In this document: in pieces, positions 44,618-53,842 of the stretch | How positions within the stretch are numbered: the stretch's first letter is position 1 | How the letters are laid out: every line of letters starts with the position of its first letter | Position numbers and translations under genes: made by a program | The notes under the pieces: model-generated | Seen by the model: only the letters and a program-made list of their open reading frames with translations | Told to the model about the DNA's origin: nothing | The model's database searches: none | DNA from: Thalassoglobus sp. JC818 | GTDB taxonomy: Bacteria; Planctomycetota; Planctomycetia; Planctomycetales; Planctomycetaceae | DNA length: 64,000 nt | Assembly (NCBI RefSeq): GCF_040717535.1 | Contig: NZ_JBFEFI010000006.1 | Location: forward strand, 372,001 to 436,000 | Direction of reading: 5' to 3'

Positions 44618-46804
44618 TCACTGCCGAGGTTGAGAGCGATCGAGACTGATCGAGACGGAGTCGGACTTGTCTTCTTTTCGAGACGACGAGTCATCCCATT
44701 GCGGACGGAGATAGCCCAAGCCGATCAATTCAGTCATCAACTCAGCAACGATTGGTGCTGCGTCTTCGCTCCCGGAGCCTCCATGTTCGAGCACGACGAC
44801 GAAGGCAAAACGAGGAGCATTCGCTGGGACGTATCCGGCCATCCAGGCGTGCGAAGTTTTTCCGCTCGCTTGAGCTGTTCCCGTTTTGCCTGCGATGGTC
44901 ATCGCGGGCGTCATGGCCTCCACACCGGTGCCGAGCGGGTGTTGCACGACCATTTCCATACCGCGCTGAATCACTTTGAGCGTCTCACGTTTTAATCGAG
45001 GAACCTTCTCCATTTCAGAACTCGTCCTCATCACTCCCCCCTGCTTATGAACGATTTGTGGAGTCACGAGATACCCTCCGTTTCCGATCGTTGCCATCAG
45101 ACGCACAATTTGTAGCGGGGAGACCAGTAACTCTCCCTGTCCGATCGCCATTTGCAGGGCTGCATTTTTTTGAGTGATTTTCTCATCCTGACGAAGAGAT
45201 GAAGTCAACACTTTGCCAGCCACTTCGGACGGCAGGTCGATGTTAGTCGGAGTTCCAAAGCCGAGCGCGCCTGCCCAATTTGTCAGACGCTCAACTCCCA
45301 ACCGTTCTGCGAGATGAAAAAAGAAGACATTGCACGACTGGCAGAGTGCCTCTTCCAGTCGCAGCACGCCGTGGCCTTCCCCTGTCTGCAGAAAATGCTG
45401 GCAGCGATTGTGATCAGGATGATGAAGAAACCCCTGACACTCCTGGAATTCGTCCGGGCCAATCACACCCTCTTCCAAAGCGGCGATCGCTGTGACAAGT
45501 GTGAATACAGAACCCGGCGGCAAAGCCATTCGTGTCGCTCTCGGAAAGAACGGCTGATTGTCGCGCGCCAACATCTCTTCCCATTCAGCACGCGTCGGTT
45601 TCATTTGAGCCTGAGGCGAGACGCGGGGAGATGCTGCCATCGAGAGAACATCTCCGGTCCACAAGTCCATGACGATGATGACTCCGCCGGAGGCGTGAGA
45701 CTCTGCGGCCAAACTCGTCGAAGAGAGAGCGACTTTCTCATCGAGAAGTCTCTCCGAAGTTTCCTGAATCTGTGAGTCGATCGTAAGGACAACTTCATTC
45801 CCATCTCGAGGCTCCGCGATCACAGTCGACTCGATGATGTCACCGCGACGGTTGCGAACGTTCAGTCTCTGTCCTGAGCGGCCGCTTAATTGAAGATTGT
45901 AAGACTCTTCAACACCTCCCTGACCGGTGGTTTCCTCATCCATTCGCGGTGGTCTGCGGACTCCAATCACGTGGGCTGCCACATCGTCGAGCGGGTAAAT
46001 ACGTGCCGAGCGAGTCTTCACATAGACGCCGTGAAATTCATGCGGACGTGATTCAATCGCAGCTGCGACGGAGAGGGGAACTTCTTCAATCAGGATGTGA
46101 GGTTGAAGTTCTTCCTTGAGAATGATCGGATCATCAGCATACCGACGGGGCGGAGTTGTGAGTTCCTGGCGAATCGTGTCGACAATCCCCCAGATCCCGT
46201 CCTGCCAGTTGAGTTGCTGAACTTTGAACGACTCGAGATTTCTTTGCAGTCGCCGTTCCTCAACGTCGGCAACCATCTGTTCGATATTCAGTTGAGTCGC
46301 GCGAGCATCCGACTCAAGCTTCTCGCGCGATGTCTTCGTCAATTCAGCGAGTTGATCGAAGAGACGTTCTCGCTCTTGAAAGATTTGTCGCTCAACGGCA
46401 GAACGCTTGGCTTCATCGCGTCGGTCGCGTGCTCCGAGACGTCGCGAGATTTCTCTCTGGAGCCATTGTTGATCCGGAGGGGACTCCAGCCACCGATAGT
46501 CGACTGCAAGATCGTAGCGTCTTTCGTCGTACGCGAGAACGGCTCCGTCACGCGAGAGTATGCGCCCACTGCGCGCACTCAAAAATTCTTCGGTCTCTGT
46601 CGACTCGGACCAGACGTCGAGGAACCGTTGTCGTAAAGTCACCTGCAGAGTCACGACTCTCGCAGCGATGACGAAAAGAACGACACACACAAAACACTGG
46701 ACAGCCCACAGTCTCCACTGCGGGCCATGACTTCTTTCAGCAGAGCCAGCGTCAACGGACTGAAATCTTGAGAACGGTTGATTATGCATCACGCTCCCTG
46801 ACAA
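44618..46804 (-). CDS. PBP2-like (MrdA/FtsI family) protein lacking the catalytic SxxK lysine
   Basis: 728 residues: a membrane helix (about 32-52), a PBP dimerisation region with a long charged coiled coil (about 115-205), and the transpeptidase fold. Of the three catalytic motifs, S490-C-N492 and K640-T-G-T are normal, but the nucleophile motif reads P-P-G-S432-V-F-T435, where S-x-x-K is expected. I checked the codons: TCT-GTA-TTC-ACA. The acylating serine remains but the general-base lysine is a threonine, so DD-transpeptidase activity is very doubtful. The gene follows mreD, the conserved bacterial order for mreD-pbp2, which supports its origin. It could be a scaffold, a regulator of another PBP, or a binding protein; the substitution is seen, its effect is inferred. 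Confidence 0.88.
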   Translation of the reverse strand: MSGSVMHNQPFSRFQSVDAGSAERSHGPQWRLWAVQCFVCVVLFVIAARVVTLQVTLRQRFLDVWSESTETEEFLSARSGRILSRDGAVLAYDERRYDLAVDYRWLESPPDQQWLQREISRRLGARDRRDEAKRSAVERQIFQERERLFDQLAELTKTSREKLESDARATQLNIEQMVADVEERRLQRNLESFKVQQLNWQDGIWGIVDTIRQELTTPPRRYADDPIILKEELQPHILIEEVPLSVAAAIESRPHEFHGVYVKTRSARIYPLDDVAAHVIGVRRPPRMDEETTGQGGVEESYNLQLSGRSGQRLNVRNRRGDIIESTVIAEPRDGNEVVLTIDSQIQETSERLLDEKVALSSTSLAAESHASGGVIIVMDLWTGDVLSMAASPRVSPQAQMKPTRAEWEEMLARDNQPFFPRATRMALPPGSVFTLVTAIAALEEGVIGPDEFQECQGFLHHPDHNRCQHFLQTGEGHGVLRLEEALCQSCNVFFFHLAERLGVERLTNWAGALGFGTPTNIDLPSEVAGKVLTSSLRQDEKITQKNAALQMAIGQGELLVSPLQIVRLMATIGNGGYLVTPQIVHKQGGVMRTSSEMEKVPRLKRETLKVIQRGMEMVVQHPLGTGVEAMTPAMTIAGKTGTAQASGKTSHAWMAGYVPANAPRFAFVVVLEHGGSGSEDAAPIVAELMTELIGLGYLRPQWDDSSSRKEDKSDSVSISLDRSQPRQ

Positions 46805-46909
46805 CCTGCGTCGCGGGAGAATTTGTATTCAACTTGTGCTGACGAATCGCAATCGCAGCATTCGAAGGAATGACAGATCGAAACTTGTTGCCGGCAACGA
46901 GGAAACCGC

Positions 46910-47392
46910 TCACGCTTCGCTCCTTCGATCCATCGAAGTGGCCAAAAGACATAGTGCGACAGCGCAGAGGACAGTGACTCCGAGATTTCCCAGCAAGACC
47001 GGTTCAGTTCCGGCGATGAGACGGCGCATCACCTCCAGTGGATGATGAAGCTCGATGAACACGAGTCCGCCCAGAATCCAGAGTGATCGAATCAATCGAT
47101 TCGTCAACAGAACATGTTTGTCAGCATCAGGGCTCGTCAAAGCCGCGAGGAGACCGACCGCAGCGTAAACTCCCACGCACTCCACGACCGGACGTTCGGC
47201 CAGCGTGGAGACCAATAGCCCGCAAAGGCCAGCCCAGAAGACCACCCAGCTTGGTGAACACAGGTATGTTGCCAGCAAGACAACAATCGGAAAACAGGCG
47301 GGACGAAATGGAGCTTCACTCCAACTCGACCATGCCAACTCAGTCAAGCAGGCTGACCACACCAGAAATGTGATGAAGAAATTGCGGATCAA
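46910..47392 (-). CDS. mreD: MreD-like rod-shape protein
   Basis: 160 residues that are almost entirely hydrophobic helices (about five). Patterns expected of MreD are a short N-terminus, a run of small-residue helices and a conserved-looking E-L-H-H-P-L-E-V-M segment near 119-127. MreD normally couples cytoskeletal MreB to elongation synthases together with MreC. Neither mreB nor mreC is present in the window. The gene lies 105 bp upstream of pbp2 and 143 bp downstream of exbD. The call is moderate because MreD sequences diverge; position just before pbp2 supports it. Confidence 0.6.
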   Translation of the reverse strand: MIRNFFITFLVWSACLTELAWSSWSEAPFRPACFPIVVLLATYLCSPSWVVFWAGLCGLLVSTLAERPVVECVGVYAAVGLLAALTSPDADKHVLLTNRLIRSLWILGGLVFIELHHPLEVMRRLIAGTEPVLLGNLGVTVLCAVALCLLATSMDRRSEA

Positions 47393-47535
47393 GGTTCCTC
47401 AATCCTTTGAGTTGAGACCAACGCGATCCATCGCGTCGAAAATTCAGTGAAGCGAACTCCCCTCGCTGACTTCGAAATGACTATCAGAATTTACGGAGAT
47501 TCGACTGAAAGAGTACCGATGATCGGCAATTTGAA

Positions 47536-47991
47536 TCAATTGGAATTCGGAGCATCGACGGCGAAGTTGACCGACTCGAAACCAGCTGCCTGACTGGTGT
47601 CGTAGATGTCAACCACATCACCCAGCGGAACATCGCCAGCAATGTCCAGAATGACGGGATTCTCCGGTCCCAGCTCGGCAAGCGTTCTCAGCTGGTCTTT
47701 GAGAACTTCCAGATCGCGATAGAGGGTGCCGTTCATATCGACGACGGTCGTTGAGTCTGCGTCATCCACAGAAAGCTTCAACCAGATTTCGACCTCAAGC
47801 GTTGGCTCTTCGACTGGATCGACCAGTGATTCGACGGACCCTTGAGCCTGAAGATTCGTGGGCAGAATTTCTTCCTGCACCTGACTCGAAGCGGTTACCA
47901 CAAAGAAAATGAGCAACAGAAACACAATGTCGATCATCGGAGTCATTGCTCCGAATTCGTGATCCTTTTTGTGTCTCTGTGGAACTCTCAT
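47536..47991 (-). CDS. ExbD/TolR-family biopolymer transport protein (second copy)
   Basis: 151 residues with the ExbD signature G-A-M-T-P-M-I-D-I-V-F-L-L-L-I-F-F and the conserved aspartate in M-I-D. The periplasmic part is a little longer and more acidic than in the other two copies, and the C-terminus ends N-S-N. It is separated from the preceding exbD by about 115 bp and from mreD by 143 bp. It may form a mixed ExbB/ExbD complex with its neighbour. Confidence 0.88.
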   Translation of the reverse strand: MRVPQRHKKDHEFGAMTPMIDIVFLLLIFFVVTASSQVQEEILPTNLQAQGSVESLVDPVEEPTLEVEIWLKLSVDDADSTTVVDMNGTLYRDLEVLKDQLRTLAELGPENPVILDIAGDVPLGDVVDIYDTSQAAGFESVNFAVDAPNSN

Positions 47992-48105
47992 TTGATAGCT
48001 GTCAATTCCTTGTCGAAGTGTTCAGAACCCATTGATTCAAATGCTCGCTGATCAAGTTCACCGCGTGAAAACTCGAGTCGAGTTCACGATTCCTGGGCTC
48101 ATGTG

Positions 48106-48522
48106 TTATTCCTGAAGCACGTGAAATCCAAATCTTGTGACTCCGTATCGTGGACAGATCAACATGATCGGTTCGATCGCGGAATAGGGGGTCTGCTCAT
48201 CGCCGCGAATTCGAACGGCGTATGTCTCCGGATCGGAACCGGCTCCATCTCGAATCATTTCTTCAATCTGATCTACATCGACTTCGTTGGCTTTGACGAG
48301 ATATCGACCGTCCTGAGTGACAGTCACCACCAGTCGCCTGGCGACATCGTCGTCTCCGACTTCTTGGGCTGACGGTAGACTGACCACTTCCGACGGTTCA
48401 GACCGGGCGAAATGGGAAGCGACCAGAAAAAAGATCACCAGCAGAAAGACGACATCGATGAGCGGAGTGATGTTGAACTGCACTCCCCGCTCACGGTTTC
48501 GCGTGGGCACCCGCATGATCAA
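48106..48522 (-). CDS. ExbD/TolR-family biopolymer transport protein (first copy)
   Basis: 138 residues. Membrane signature F-N-I-T-P-L-I-D-V-V-F-L-L-V-I-F-F-L with the proton-relay aspartate, then a periplasmic domain with Y-L-V-K-A-N-E-V-D. It overlaps the upstream exbB by 4 nt (48519-48522), so the two are coupled and surely form one complex. In planctomycetes such exbB-exbD-TPR operons are frequent, and their energised partner is usually unknown. Confidence 0.9.
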   Translation of the reverse strand: MIMRVPTRNRERGVQFNITPLIDVVFLLVIFFLVASHFARSEPSEVVSLPSAQEVGDDDVARRLVVTVTQDGRYLVKANEVDVDQIEEMIRDGAGSDPETYAVRIRGDEQTPYSAIEPIMLICPRYGVTRFGFHVLQE

Positions 48523-49295
48523 CCTCGAGTCGGCTGAGGGGCGGCCGCTGCCCGAGTGGGTTTTCGTTTGTCCATGAGAGTTCTGCGAAGCGGCGCGATG
48601 AGATGTTCGCTCAGCAGTGTTGCTTCAGCGACGTATTCATCGATCCGGTTTCGAAACCAGGCATATGCTGCGAGAGCTGGAACGGCGACACACAGACCGA
48701 ACAGAGTCGTCACCAGTGCTTCCGAAATGGCAGGTGCGAAGTCGGCGGGCATCGGATTCGCCTTCTCCGTAAATTCGGCGAATGCTTGAATCATGCCCCA
48801 GACGGTTCCCATCAGCCCGAGCATCGGAGCCAGTGCGCCGATCACGGACAGGTATTCGATCTTACGGTTCAATCGAGCAGATTGTTCTACGCAAGCATCT
48901 TCCATCGCCTTTTCAACGGCCGAGTATCCAAAGTTGGCCTCCTGAATTCCCGATGAAACGACGTACGACAGAAAAGTGGGACGCTCACGACAAAGCGCGT
49001 CCGCTTGCTGATACTGACCGCTTGAAATCAACTGCTGAAGCTTCTCAGCGAGCGAGCGGGGCATGAGCGAGCCTTTTCGAATGCTCAACAGGTGCTCGAT
49101 GATCAATGCGACCGTCGCGACGCTCAACGCGATGATCACATAGCCAATAATTCCCCCAGCTTGAAGGAGCCCTTTGGGGTTCACTTGACCGTCCTGAAAG
49201 ATTCCTCCCTCAGCACCGAACGCAGGTTGACAAATCAGAAGGAACAGGAAGCCCGTCACCCAGATCGTGAACTGTCTCATACAAGTCTGTGCCAT
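48519..49295 (-). CDS. MotA/TolQ/ExbB proton channel protein
   Basis: 258 residues. A signal-peptide-like N-terminus (about 6-27, ending A-F-G-A) precedes three membrane helices: G-Y-V-I-I-A-L-S-V-A-T-V-A-L near 50-66, and the pair around 145-165 and 190-215 with L-G-L-M-G-T-V-W-G-M-I and A-L-V-T-T-L-F-G-L-C-V-A-V-P-A, the ExbB hallmark including the conserved threonines. With ExbD it forms a proton-driven motor. It is preceded by the TPR gene at 50385-49348 and followed by exbD with a 4-nt overlap. The first ATG (49295) or the next (49280) may be the true start. Confidence 0.9.
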   Translation of the reverse strand: MAQTCMRQFTIWVTGFLFLLICQPAFGAEGGIFQDGQVNPKGLLQAGGIIGYVIIALSVATVALIIEHLLSIRKGSLMPRSLAEKLQQLISSGQYQQADALCRERPTFLSYVVSSGIQEANFGYSAVEKAMEDACVEQSARLNRKIEYLSVIGALAPMLGLMGTVWGMIQAFAEFTEKANPMPADFAPAISEALVTTLFGLCVAVPALAAYAWFRNRIDEYVAEATLLSEHLIAPLRRTLMDKRKPTRAAAAPQPTRG

Positions 49296-49347
49296 TTTCT
49301 CAATCCGTGAGGAATGTGCTTCGCTGTATTAAGTGAGCTGAAATAAG

Positions 49348-50385
49348 TTAATTGGTCAGCATCTGATTTTTCGCAAGTTTCGCTGCTTCTGACCTTGGGA
49401 AGCGGGCCAGAAGTTCGCGGTACAACAGATCTGCCTCCTGAGTCAATCCCGTCTCACCAATCAGTCGCGCTGCTTCCAGCGTGGCAGACGCAGTGAGGAC
49501 TTCATGCTCAGAATACAAAATCGTCAGCTTCAGATACTCTGCCGCTGCCAGTCGGGGCAATCCAATTTGCACATATCCTCTGGCCAGCAGATACTGTGGA
49601 CCAGCCCGCAATCCAGCCGGGAGTGCGTCGATATCATTCTGCCAATTGATCAACCGATTCTGTGTGACATCGCCGTTCGAAACCGTTAATCGCCACAGCT
49701 GAGCACGTGCCAGTCTCGAAATCCTCGGGTTCGTGTTGCGTGCCAAATCATTGAGTTCCGCTCGAGCAGCAGGTCCCGCAATAGGATCAAACAACAGCAG
49801 GCTGGAGCCGAGCAATCGGTCAGTCGCTCGACTCTCGACAACGAGCGGTTTCGCTGCCTGCCTAAGCGATGCGGAAACCTGTCGCGATGACCACTCCAAC
49901 GGAGCCAACCCCCAGTGACGAGTGAGCGGATCTGAACTAACGAGTTCTCGAAACGTTTGCAAAGCTGCCGTCAGTTGACCTTCTCTTAAATAGCAACGAG
50001 TCAACCACGAGAGCAGTTCTCGATCGACCCACTCTCGCGGTTCCCGTTTGAGTGCTTCGCGAAATGCTGTTTCAGCGTCCTGAATTTGATCGTTCTGAAA
50101 GAATTCGATCCCCTTCAAATGGGAAGGATCGTAATGCGTTTCAATCTCAACGACGCTGTCCGCCGGGATGGATTGTGGTAGTCCTCCAGACGGACGCATC
50201 CGCAGCTCTTCACCAGTGGAATCGAGAACTTCTCCGACGAGAGTAAACGGAGCGGCAGCCCCGTCAGGCAGATAGGTGACACGGTCCTGCGCGAGCAGAG
50301 TCGACGAGCTGACCCAAGCCGAAACGATTGCCACCAGATAGCAATGTTTCGAGTGCAGGACAGATCTGACGTTAAGTGATGTCAC
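49348..50385 (-). CDS. Exported TPR protein of the Exb operon
   Basis: 345 residues with a signal peptide (about 1-32, ending L-L-A-Q) and TPR-like helical repeats: A-E-T-A-F-R-E-A-L-K-R-E-P-R-E-W, L-R-E-G-Q-L-T-A-A-L-Q-T-F, and L-A-A-A-E-Y-L-K-L later, plus a last repeat L-Y-R-E-L-L-A-R-F-P-R-S. It sits between lspA (4-nt overlap at 50382-50385) and exbB (52-nt gap), so it is probably a periplasmic partner of the ExbB/ExbD motor. No enzymatic residues are visible. Confidence 0.8.
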   Translation of the reverse strand: MTSLNVRSVLHSKHCYLVAIVSAWVSSSTLLAQDRVTYLPDGAAAPFTLVGEVLDSTGEELRMRPSGGLPQSIPADSVVEIETHYDPSHLKGIEFFQNDQIQDAETAFREALKREPREWVDRELLSWLTRCYLREGQLTAALQTFRELVSSDPLTRHWGLAPLEWSSRQVSASLRQAAKPLVVESRATDRLLGSSLLLFDPIAGPAARAELNDLARNTNPRISRLARAQLWRLTVSNGDVTQNRLINWQNDIDALPAGLRAGPQYLLARGYVQIGLPRLAAAEYLKLTILYSEHEVLTASATLEAARLIGETGLTQEADLLYRELLARFPRSEAAKLAKNQMLTN

Positions 50386-50954
50386 GAGGCTGTCGATCCT
50401 GTCGCGGTCGCATCCGAAGAGGATTCTGTTGGCTCCTTGGAAGGAGACGATTTCTCACCAAACAAAATCAGTGGCAGCATCAACAAGAATCCTGCCGAGA
50501 TCGCCATGTCAGCGATGTTAAAGATCCCTGTGCGCACCGATCCAATTCCCAAATTGAAATAGTCGATCACGCACTCGAAGCGAATTCGGTCGATCATGTT
50601 GCTCACTCCTCCAGCGACGACGAGTGTGAAAGCAAAGAAGACCAACTTACTGACGGTTCGACTGAACAGCAGATAAACTGTCATGCCGAACATCATCGCT
50701 CCGGTCATCACGATCAACAACCAGAACCTTAACTCTGGTGAAAAGCCCGCGAACAGGCTGAGAAAGGCTCCCGGATTTTCTGCATATTGAATGCGAAACA
50801 GATCGTTGAAGAATGTCCGGGGCGGAAGTCCTTTCCAGTTTTCGATCGCATAGACCTTGCTCCACTGATCGATCGCAACAATGACGACCGTCAATATTGA
50901 GAACCAGATCCATCGCGACTTGTGTGACATCACTTCGGAATTCGTCTCCTGCAT
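50382..50954 (-). CDS. lspA: Lipoprotein signal peptidase II
   Basis: 190 residues with four membrane helices. The two catalytic aspartates are in the standard blocks: G-G-V-S-N-M-I-D122-R and F-N-I-A-D149-M. N-terminal motif D-Q-W-S-K and the A-E-N-P-G-A-F segment are also typical. It cleaves prolipoproteins after lipidation of the cysteine. The C-terminal 25 residues are Ser/Thr/Glu-rich and longer than usual. Start 50954 gives nine residues before a second ATG (50930); either is possible. The stop overlaps the TPR gene start. Confidence 0.93.
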   Translation of the reverse strand: MQETNSEVMSHKSRWIWFSILTVVIVAIDQWSKVYAIENWKGLPPRTFFNDLFRIQYAENPGAFLSLFAGFSPELRFWLLIVMTGAMMFGMTVYLLFSRTVSKLVFFAFTLVVAGGVSNMIDRIRFECVIDYFNLGIGSVRTGIFNIADMAISAGFLLMLPLILFGEKSSPSKEPTESSSDATATGSTAS

Positions 50955-51048
50955 CAGATTCCCACTATCTTGCTCGCTGTCACGAACAATGTCTTGAATA
51001 ACAATTCAGCGATCGATTCCGTTTTGATCGCGAGGCTAAAATCAGTTG

Positions 51049-52104
51049 TCACAGTCTGGAACGATTGACGTTCACATACACATACTTGCCTTGGTTTCTG
51101 TGAGCGATTTGCCACAGAAAATTTGCTTCGCCTTTGATCGCTGGCTCCGATGATCGACCAAACTCGATGCAGTTAATTCGGGTCCCGCTACGATTGAGAC
51201 GTTTGATCTCGTTCATGTCGGAGGAATCGAGCGCTGACTCAGCCGCTCCGTCTGTCAACAAATAGATGACATCCGGTCGAAAGTTGAGTGCTCGACTCAA
51301 GGCTGGCAGGTGGTCTGTCCCTCCACTGGCGAAGATCGATTTCAACCGGCCACTGACTTGCATCCGCTGGGCATCGGTCCCCCAGAACATATCAAATCGG
51401 TCATCACGAGGTCGGAGCACTTCTGCTTCGTTGCTGTAGAAAATAATCTGAAACTGCTGATTCTCGTCGAGTTGAGACAGACTCGCCAGCAACTCTGACT
51501 TCGCCGCAGCGAGTGCTCCGTCGTTGTCCATGCTGTAAGAACGGTCGATCACAAACACGAAACTCTTGCCGACATCGCGAATTCCCATGAACGATGTGCC
51601 ACCGGCGACATCGCCTCCTGAGGGATTGGACGAACTTGGCGAATCGTTTCTCAAATTCGGCTTCACAAGCTCTTGAGTGGGAACACTCGATGGAACCGGA
51701 ACACTCCCAGCCCCGATGACAGGATTGGGAATGTCGATCGATGGAAGTTGCAACTCCACCGGAGGAGTGGTGTCCAGCAGCGGCTCTTCGAACTTCAACG
51801 GGTTTTCGTAAACCAGATCCGAAGACTCTGAAGTCTCATCGAGTTCTGTTTCTGAGTCGGAGTCAGCTTCATTCTTCGCTGGCCGCACATGAATGCCAAC
51901 ATCACGAAAAGACTCGCCATCGTCGCCGGAAAGATCTCCCCGACAACTTGGTAGCTGTGTGAGGAACACAATCAGCGCCGCCAGGGCGATATGGAACAAG
52001 CCGGAAATCAGCCAACTCGGGACGGTGACCCAGCGCAGTTGAACGCGCAGCCAGTCCGTAAGTTGTGATGGCGAATTGTCCCTCGCGGATGGGCTCATTG
52101 TCAT
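51049..52104 (-). CDS. Membrane-anchored VWA-domain protein
   Basis: 351 residues: a membrane helix (about 31-50), a long acidic and Pro/Ser-rich linker (55-165), and a C-terminal von Willebrand A domain (about 178-350) with an intact MIDAS: D187-R-S189-Y-S191-M, the downstream threonine in S-G-G-T-D-H, and L-L-T-D-G-A. Unlike the VWA proteins at 8214-10174 it has a single anchor and no Bat partner. It is 94 bp upstream of lspA. The partner is unknown; the linker suggests reaching across the periplasm. Confidence 0.82.
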   Translation of the reverse strand: MTMSPSARDNSPSQLTDWLRVQLRWVTVPSWLISGLFHIALAALIVFLTQLPSCRGDLSGDDGESFRDVGIHVRPAKNEADSDSETELDETSESSDLVYENPLKFEEPLLDTTPPVELQLPSIDIPNPVIGAGSVPVPSSVPTQELVKPNLRNDSPSSSNPSGGDVAGGTSFMGIRDVGKSFVFVIDRSYSMDNDGALAAAKSELLASLSQLDENQQFQIIFYSNEAEVLRPRDDRFDMFWGTDAQRMQVSGRLKSIFASGGTDHLPALSRALNFRPDVIYLLTDGAAESALDSSDMNEIKRLNRSGTRINCIEFGRSSEPAIKGEANFLWQIAHRNQGKYVYVNVNRSRL

Positions 52105-52314
52105 CGCTTGATGTTGAAACGGGTGATCGTTTCAAAGTTTACGGCGTTTGCAGAAATTGGGTCAATGTGGACTTTTTGATCGGATGACCAGTTTCGCTCC
52201 AGTCGCACTGCGAAAGAGCGAGCAGGAGTCAGCAGCCCCACGAGATCATCTTGACCTTCTTCGCGATTTTGATCTCTAATCCGGCGAACCGTTCTGCCCG
52301 ACTGGTCCGAAATC

Positions 52315-53466
52315 GTGACAACCTACGACCGATACTTACTATTTCGCTACTTCCATATTATTGCAGTGTTTCTGATCGCATCGATCGGACTCTTTGCGGT
52401 GATCGATGGATTCACGAATCTCGATTCGTTTCAGGAAAGTGTCGAACAAGCGAACGGAACGTCGTTGATGCTCCTCAATTTGATGGCGCATCACTACTTC
52501 TACCACTCGCTAATGGTCATCGATCTCGCTGGTCCCTCGATCGTTGTGATTTCCGCGGTTTCGACACTCGCACTGCTGCTCAAATCCGGTGAAATTCATC
52601 CGGTTCTCGCAGCTGGCATCCCGACCTATCGGCTGACGCTTCCGCTTGCTGTCGGCGTTCTGGCGATCAGTGGTGCATTGCTGGCCAACCAGGAACTCGT
52701 CCTGCCAGCCATCGCTCCGAAGCTTCAAAGAAAGCATGGGCAGTCTGCCGAAGATGCGCAAAACGTTGACCCGCAGTTCGACTTGCGGTGGCAAATGTTT
52801 CTGACAGGCGAAGGTGTCTATCCGGAAGAGAAGCGGCTTCACAAGCCTCAGTTTCGTATTCAACCGCCATTGTTGACGACCGACTATTTCACGTTGGAAG
52901 CGGAGGACGCTGTTTATCTCCCTCCACAATCCGACGAAGACGGGACGCAACGACCGGGAGGCTGGCTCCTCAAACAGACGTCAGTTCCTTTCCAGGAATT
53001 CCCGCTGACGGAATTGGGTCGTCAGAACATCGTTCCTCAAACGAACGGAACGGATGTGTTCATCAATACTCATCTCAGCTTCAGCCAGATGAGCCGCAAG
53101 ACCTCCAACTACCGGTTGATGGGGACTCCCCAACTGCTCAGATTTCTGCACGAACCGTATGGAAGTGATATTTCGCGACGCGGAATTCTGATGCATCTTC
53201 ATTCTCGAATCACGCAACCGCTTCTGACGCTTGTCGGCCTCTACATCGTCATTCCTCTGATCGTGCGAAAAGACCGGATGAGCACAATGCAGCAGGTGAC
53301 AAATATCGCCACTTGCGTAATTGTGTTGGCGATGATTTACGGCATCTCGATTGGAAGCAGTTTTCTTGGGCAATCCGGAATTGTTCCAGCCGAACAAGCT
53401 GCCTGGGCGCCCATCATCTTAGGCGGCAGTCTCGCCGGTTGGCTGACTGGCTCAGTCAGAACGTAG
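52315..53466 (+). CDS. LptF/LptG family permease
   Basis: 383 residues with the LptF/LptG topology: an N-terminal membrane helix, two more near 63-85 and 100-125, a large periplasmic beta-jellyroll-like region (about 135-285) and a C-terminal helix cluster (290-380). The opening Y-D-R-Y-L-L-F-R-Y-F and the E-I-H-P-V-L-A-A-G-I coupling-helix segment are family features. LptF/LptG form the inner-membrane ABC permease for lipopolysaccharide export in Gram-negative bacteria. No lptB is nearby and only one of the two permeases is here, so the transported lipid is uncertain. The start is GTG at 52315. Confidence 0.82.
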   Translation: MTTYDRYLLFRYFHIIAVFLIASIGLFAVIDGFTNLDSFQESVEQANGTSLMLLNLMAHHYFYHSLMVIDLAGPSIVVISAVSTLALLLKSGEIHPVLAAGIPTYRLTLPLAVGVLAISGALLANQELVLPAIAPKLQRKHGQSAEDAQNVDPQFDLRWQMFLTGEGVYPEEKRLHKPQFRIQPPLLTTDYFTLEAEDAVYLPPQSDEDGTQRPGGWLLKQTSVPFQEFPLTELGRQNIVPQTNGTDVFINTHLSFSQMSRKTSNYRLMGTPQLLRFLHEPYGSDISRRGILMHLHSRITQPLLTLVGLYIVIPLIVRKDRMSTMQQVTNIATCVIVLAMIYGISIGSSFLGQSGIVPAEQAAWAPIILGGSLAGWLTGSVRT

Positions 53467-53842
53467 TTCGTCACCGAATCAACGAGCAGTGACGAAGAAA
53501 TTCAGAGCCTCTGAAGTGCTTTGCCGAAGACCGGTTGGAATCGGCGTTCTTGCTACCACTTATGTCGAATTCTCAGCGAAACCGTTCGACATTTGAGCTT
53601 CGATCGGTCACAAATCAACAGACAGCGATCTACTGTGTTGTCTCGTTCGTTGACCGTTGCATCGACTCTTCGAAGAGACCACGAGCCCAACAACCGACGT
53701 TGTGACCTGCGCCGATTGATTCAGTCCATCGGTCAGAATTGTGGCGGCGAAGAGCTTCCACGGATCGCTGCACTGTATCGGGAGACCTTTCCTCCCGCAT
53801 CCAGATTTTTCCATACTGCCCCATGACGATGAGACTTCTCTC
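53467..53842. other. Intergenic with a hairpin after the permease gene
   Basis: 376 bp. TTCGTCAC (53467-53474) and GTGACGAA (53489-53496) form an 8-bp stem right after the permease stop codon, a possible terminator without a T-run. The rest has no convincing gene; an open frame from 53741 only extends the next gene upstream. Confidence 0.35.
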
